Shown here piece after piece: positions 6,548 to 6,749 of a DNA stretch of 6,749 nt (its first letter is position 1; each line of letters opens with the position of its first letter). Where the stretch lies: assembly GCA_027592105.1 (NCBI GenBank), contig JAQCLA010000135.1, positions 1 to 6,749 on the forward strand. The letters are read 5' to 3'. This DNA comes from Pseudomonadota bacterium. GTDB lineage: Bacteria > Pseudomonadota > Alphaproteobacteria > Rhodobacterales > Rhodobacteraceae. The notes beneath the pieces were generated by a model that was not told the DNA's origin, did no database searches, and saw nothing but the letters and a program-made list of their open reading frames with translations. Position numbers and translations under genes: made by a program.

Positions 6548-6565
6548 GGCCTCAGCAGGCCTTTT
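6548..6565 (+). terminator. Possible weak intrinsic terminator
   Basis: GGCCT (6548-6552) and AGGCC (6557-6561) form a perfect five-base-pair GC-rich hairpin around CAGC, followed by TTTT (6562-6565). The stem and T-run are short, so termination would be weak. No gene reads into it from the left apart from a possible unannotated small RNA or extended tRNA-Leu readthrough. Confidence 0.25.
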
Positions 6566-6713
6566 GGGGCGGAACTCGTGCCATCTTGTTGAAAATTTTT
6601 CCTTCTGCGTTTCACGGGTTCCGCGTATTCATGGGTCAGCCCAACTGGGGGGCGATGTCTGCATAGGCCACGGGGGCGGCCGCACGACCTGCGATTTCAA
6701 CTGCAGGAGAGAT

Positions 6714-6749
6714 GTGCGCCGTCTGTCGATCAGAATGACCGCAAAAGGT
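6714..6749 (+). CDS. Possible start of an unidentified gene, cut by the right edge
   Basis: A GTG at 6714 opens a frame of 12 codons to the window end, reading MRRLSIRMTAKG. AGGAG at 6705-6709 lies four bases upstream, slightly close for a ribosome binding site. The ATG at 6712 that overlaps it stops after eight codons. An in-frame ATG at 6735 is also possible but lacks an adjacent site. The arginine-rich then methionine-containing N-terminus could precede a membrane segment, but too little is visible to name a family. On the opposite strand two frames are also open from the edge for about 40 codons, so a minus-strand gene end is a competing reading. Confidence 0.25.
   Translation, partial: MRRLSIRMTAKG

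Larger units (their letters stand above)
6226..6749. other. Gene-poor region downstream of tRNA-Leu
   Basis: No convincing coding region was found in these 524 bases. An open frame at 6394-6666 on the plus strand (90 residues) and one at 6257-6514 on the minus strand (85 residues) have no recognisable motifs, no good ribosome binding sites and residue compositions unlike the neighbouring genes. The region is less GC-rich than the rest of the window. It holds a 14-base direct repeat, three small hairpins and a possible gene start at the far right. It could be a long intergenic space, a small RNA locus or decayed mobile DNA next to a tRNA. The sequence does not decide between these. Confidence 0.6.

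Noticed and set aside
6394..6666. Plus-strand open frame of 90 residues in the tRNA-Leu flank
   Set aside because: It has no ribosome binding site at its GTG start, no recognisable motif, and a Trp/Phe/Gln-rich composition unlike neighbouring proteins. It also reads through the direct repeat and hairpin.
1..6749. CRISPR array, toxin-antitoxin pair, phage or transposase genes
   Set aside because: No regularly spaced repeats, no small paired reading frames with ribosome binding sites, and no integrase, transposase or phage protein motifs were found on either strand.

Overview
The window reads as ordinary chromosomal DNA of an alphaproteobacterium, most likely a member of the Rhodobacteraceae (Roseobacter/Rhodobacter group). 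This rests on high GC with strong GC bias at third codon positions, a TrmFO-type (rather than TrmA-type) tRNA methyltransferase, a Usg-like small protein, an ExoD-family membrane protein and an alphaproteobacterial-type GyrA. Genus and family are inferred from remembered resemblance; no search was run.

Layout, left to right. Positions 1-4439 hold three genes on the minus strand, read from right to left: gyrA (DNA gyrase subunit A), trmFO (folate-dependent m5U54 tRNA methyltransferase) and the first 69 codons of gluQ (glutamyl-Q tRNA(Asp) synthetase), which is cut by the left edge. The gaps are 42 and 32 bases with no visible terminator, so they could be one transcription unit pairing DNA topology with tRNA modification. 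A good sigma70-like promoter for gyrA lies at 4459-4487. A divergent usg gene occupies 4608-4877 on the plus strand, and its end overlaps tail-to-tail with dsbB on the minus strand. dsbB (inner-membrane disulfide oxidase) follows exoD closely, at 5 bases, and its ribosome binding site is embedded in the last codons of exoD.

At 6141-6225 there is a complete plus-strand tRNA-Leu(CAA) with encoded CCA. The 524 bases after it (6226-6749) are less GC-rich and show no convincing gene. They contain an exact 14-base direct repeat, a few small hairpins and, at the far right, a possible start of another gene. This is the only part of the window whose content is not explained.

Nothing here amounts to a new biological system. 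The most useful second looks are the 14-base repeat and hairpins in the tRNA-Leu flank, the true gyrA start relative to its promoter, and the usg/dsbB overlap.
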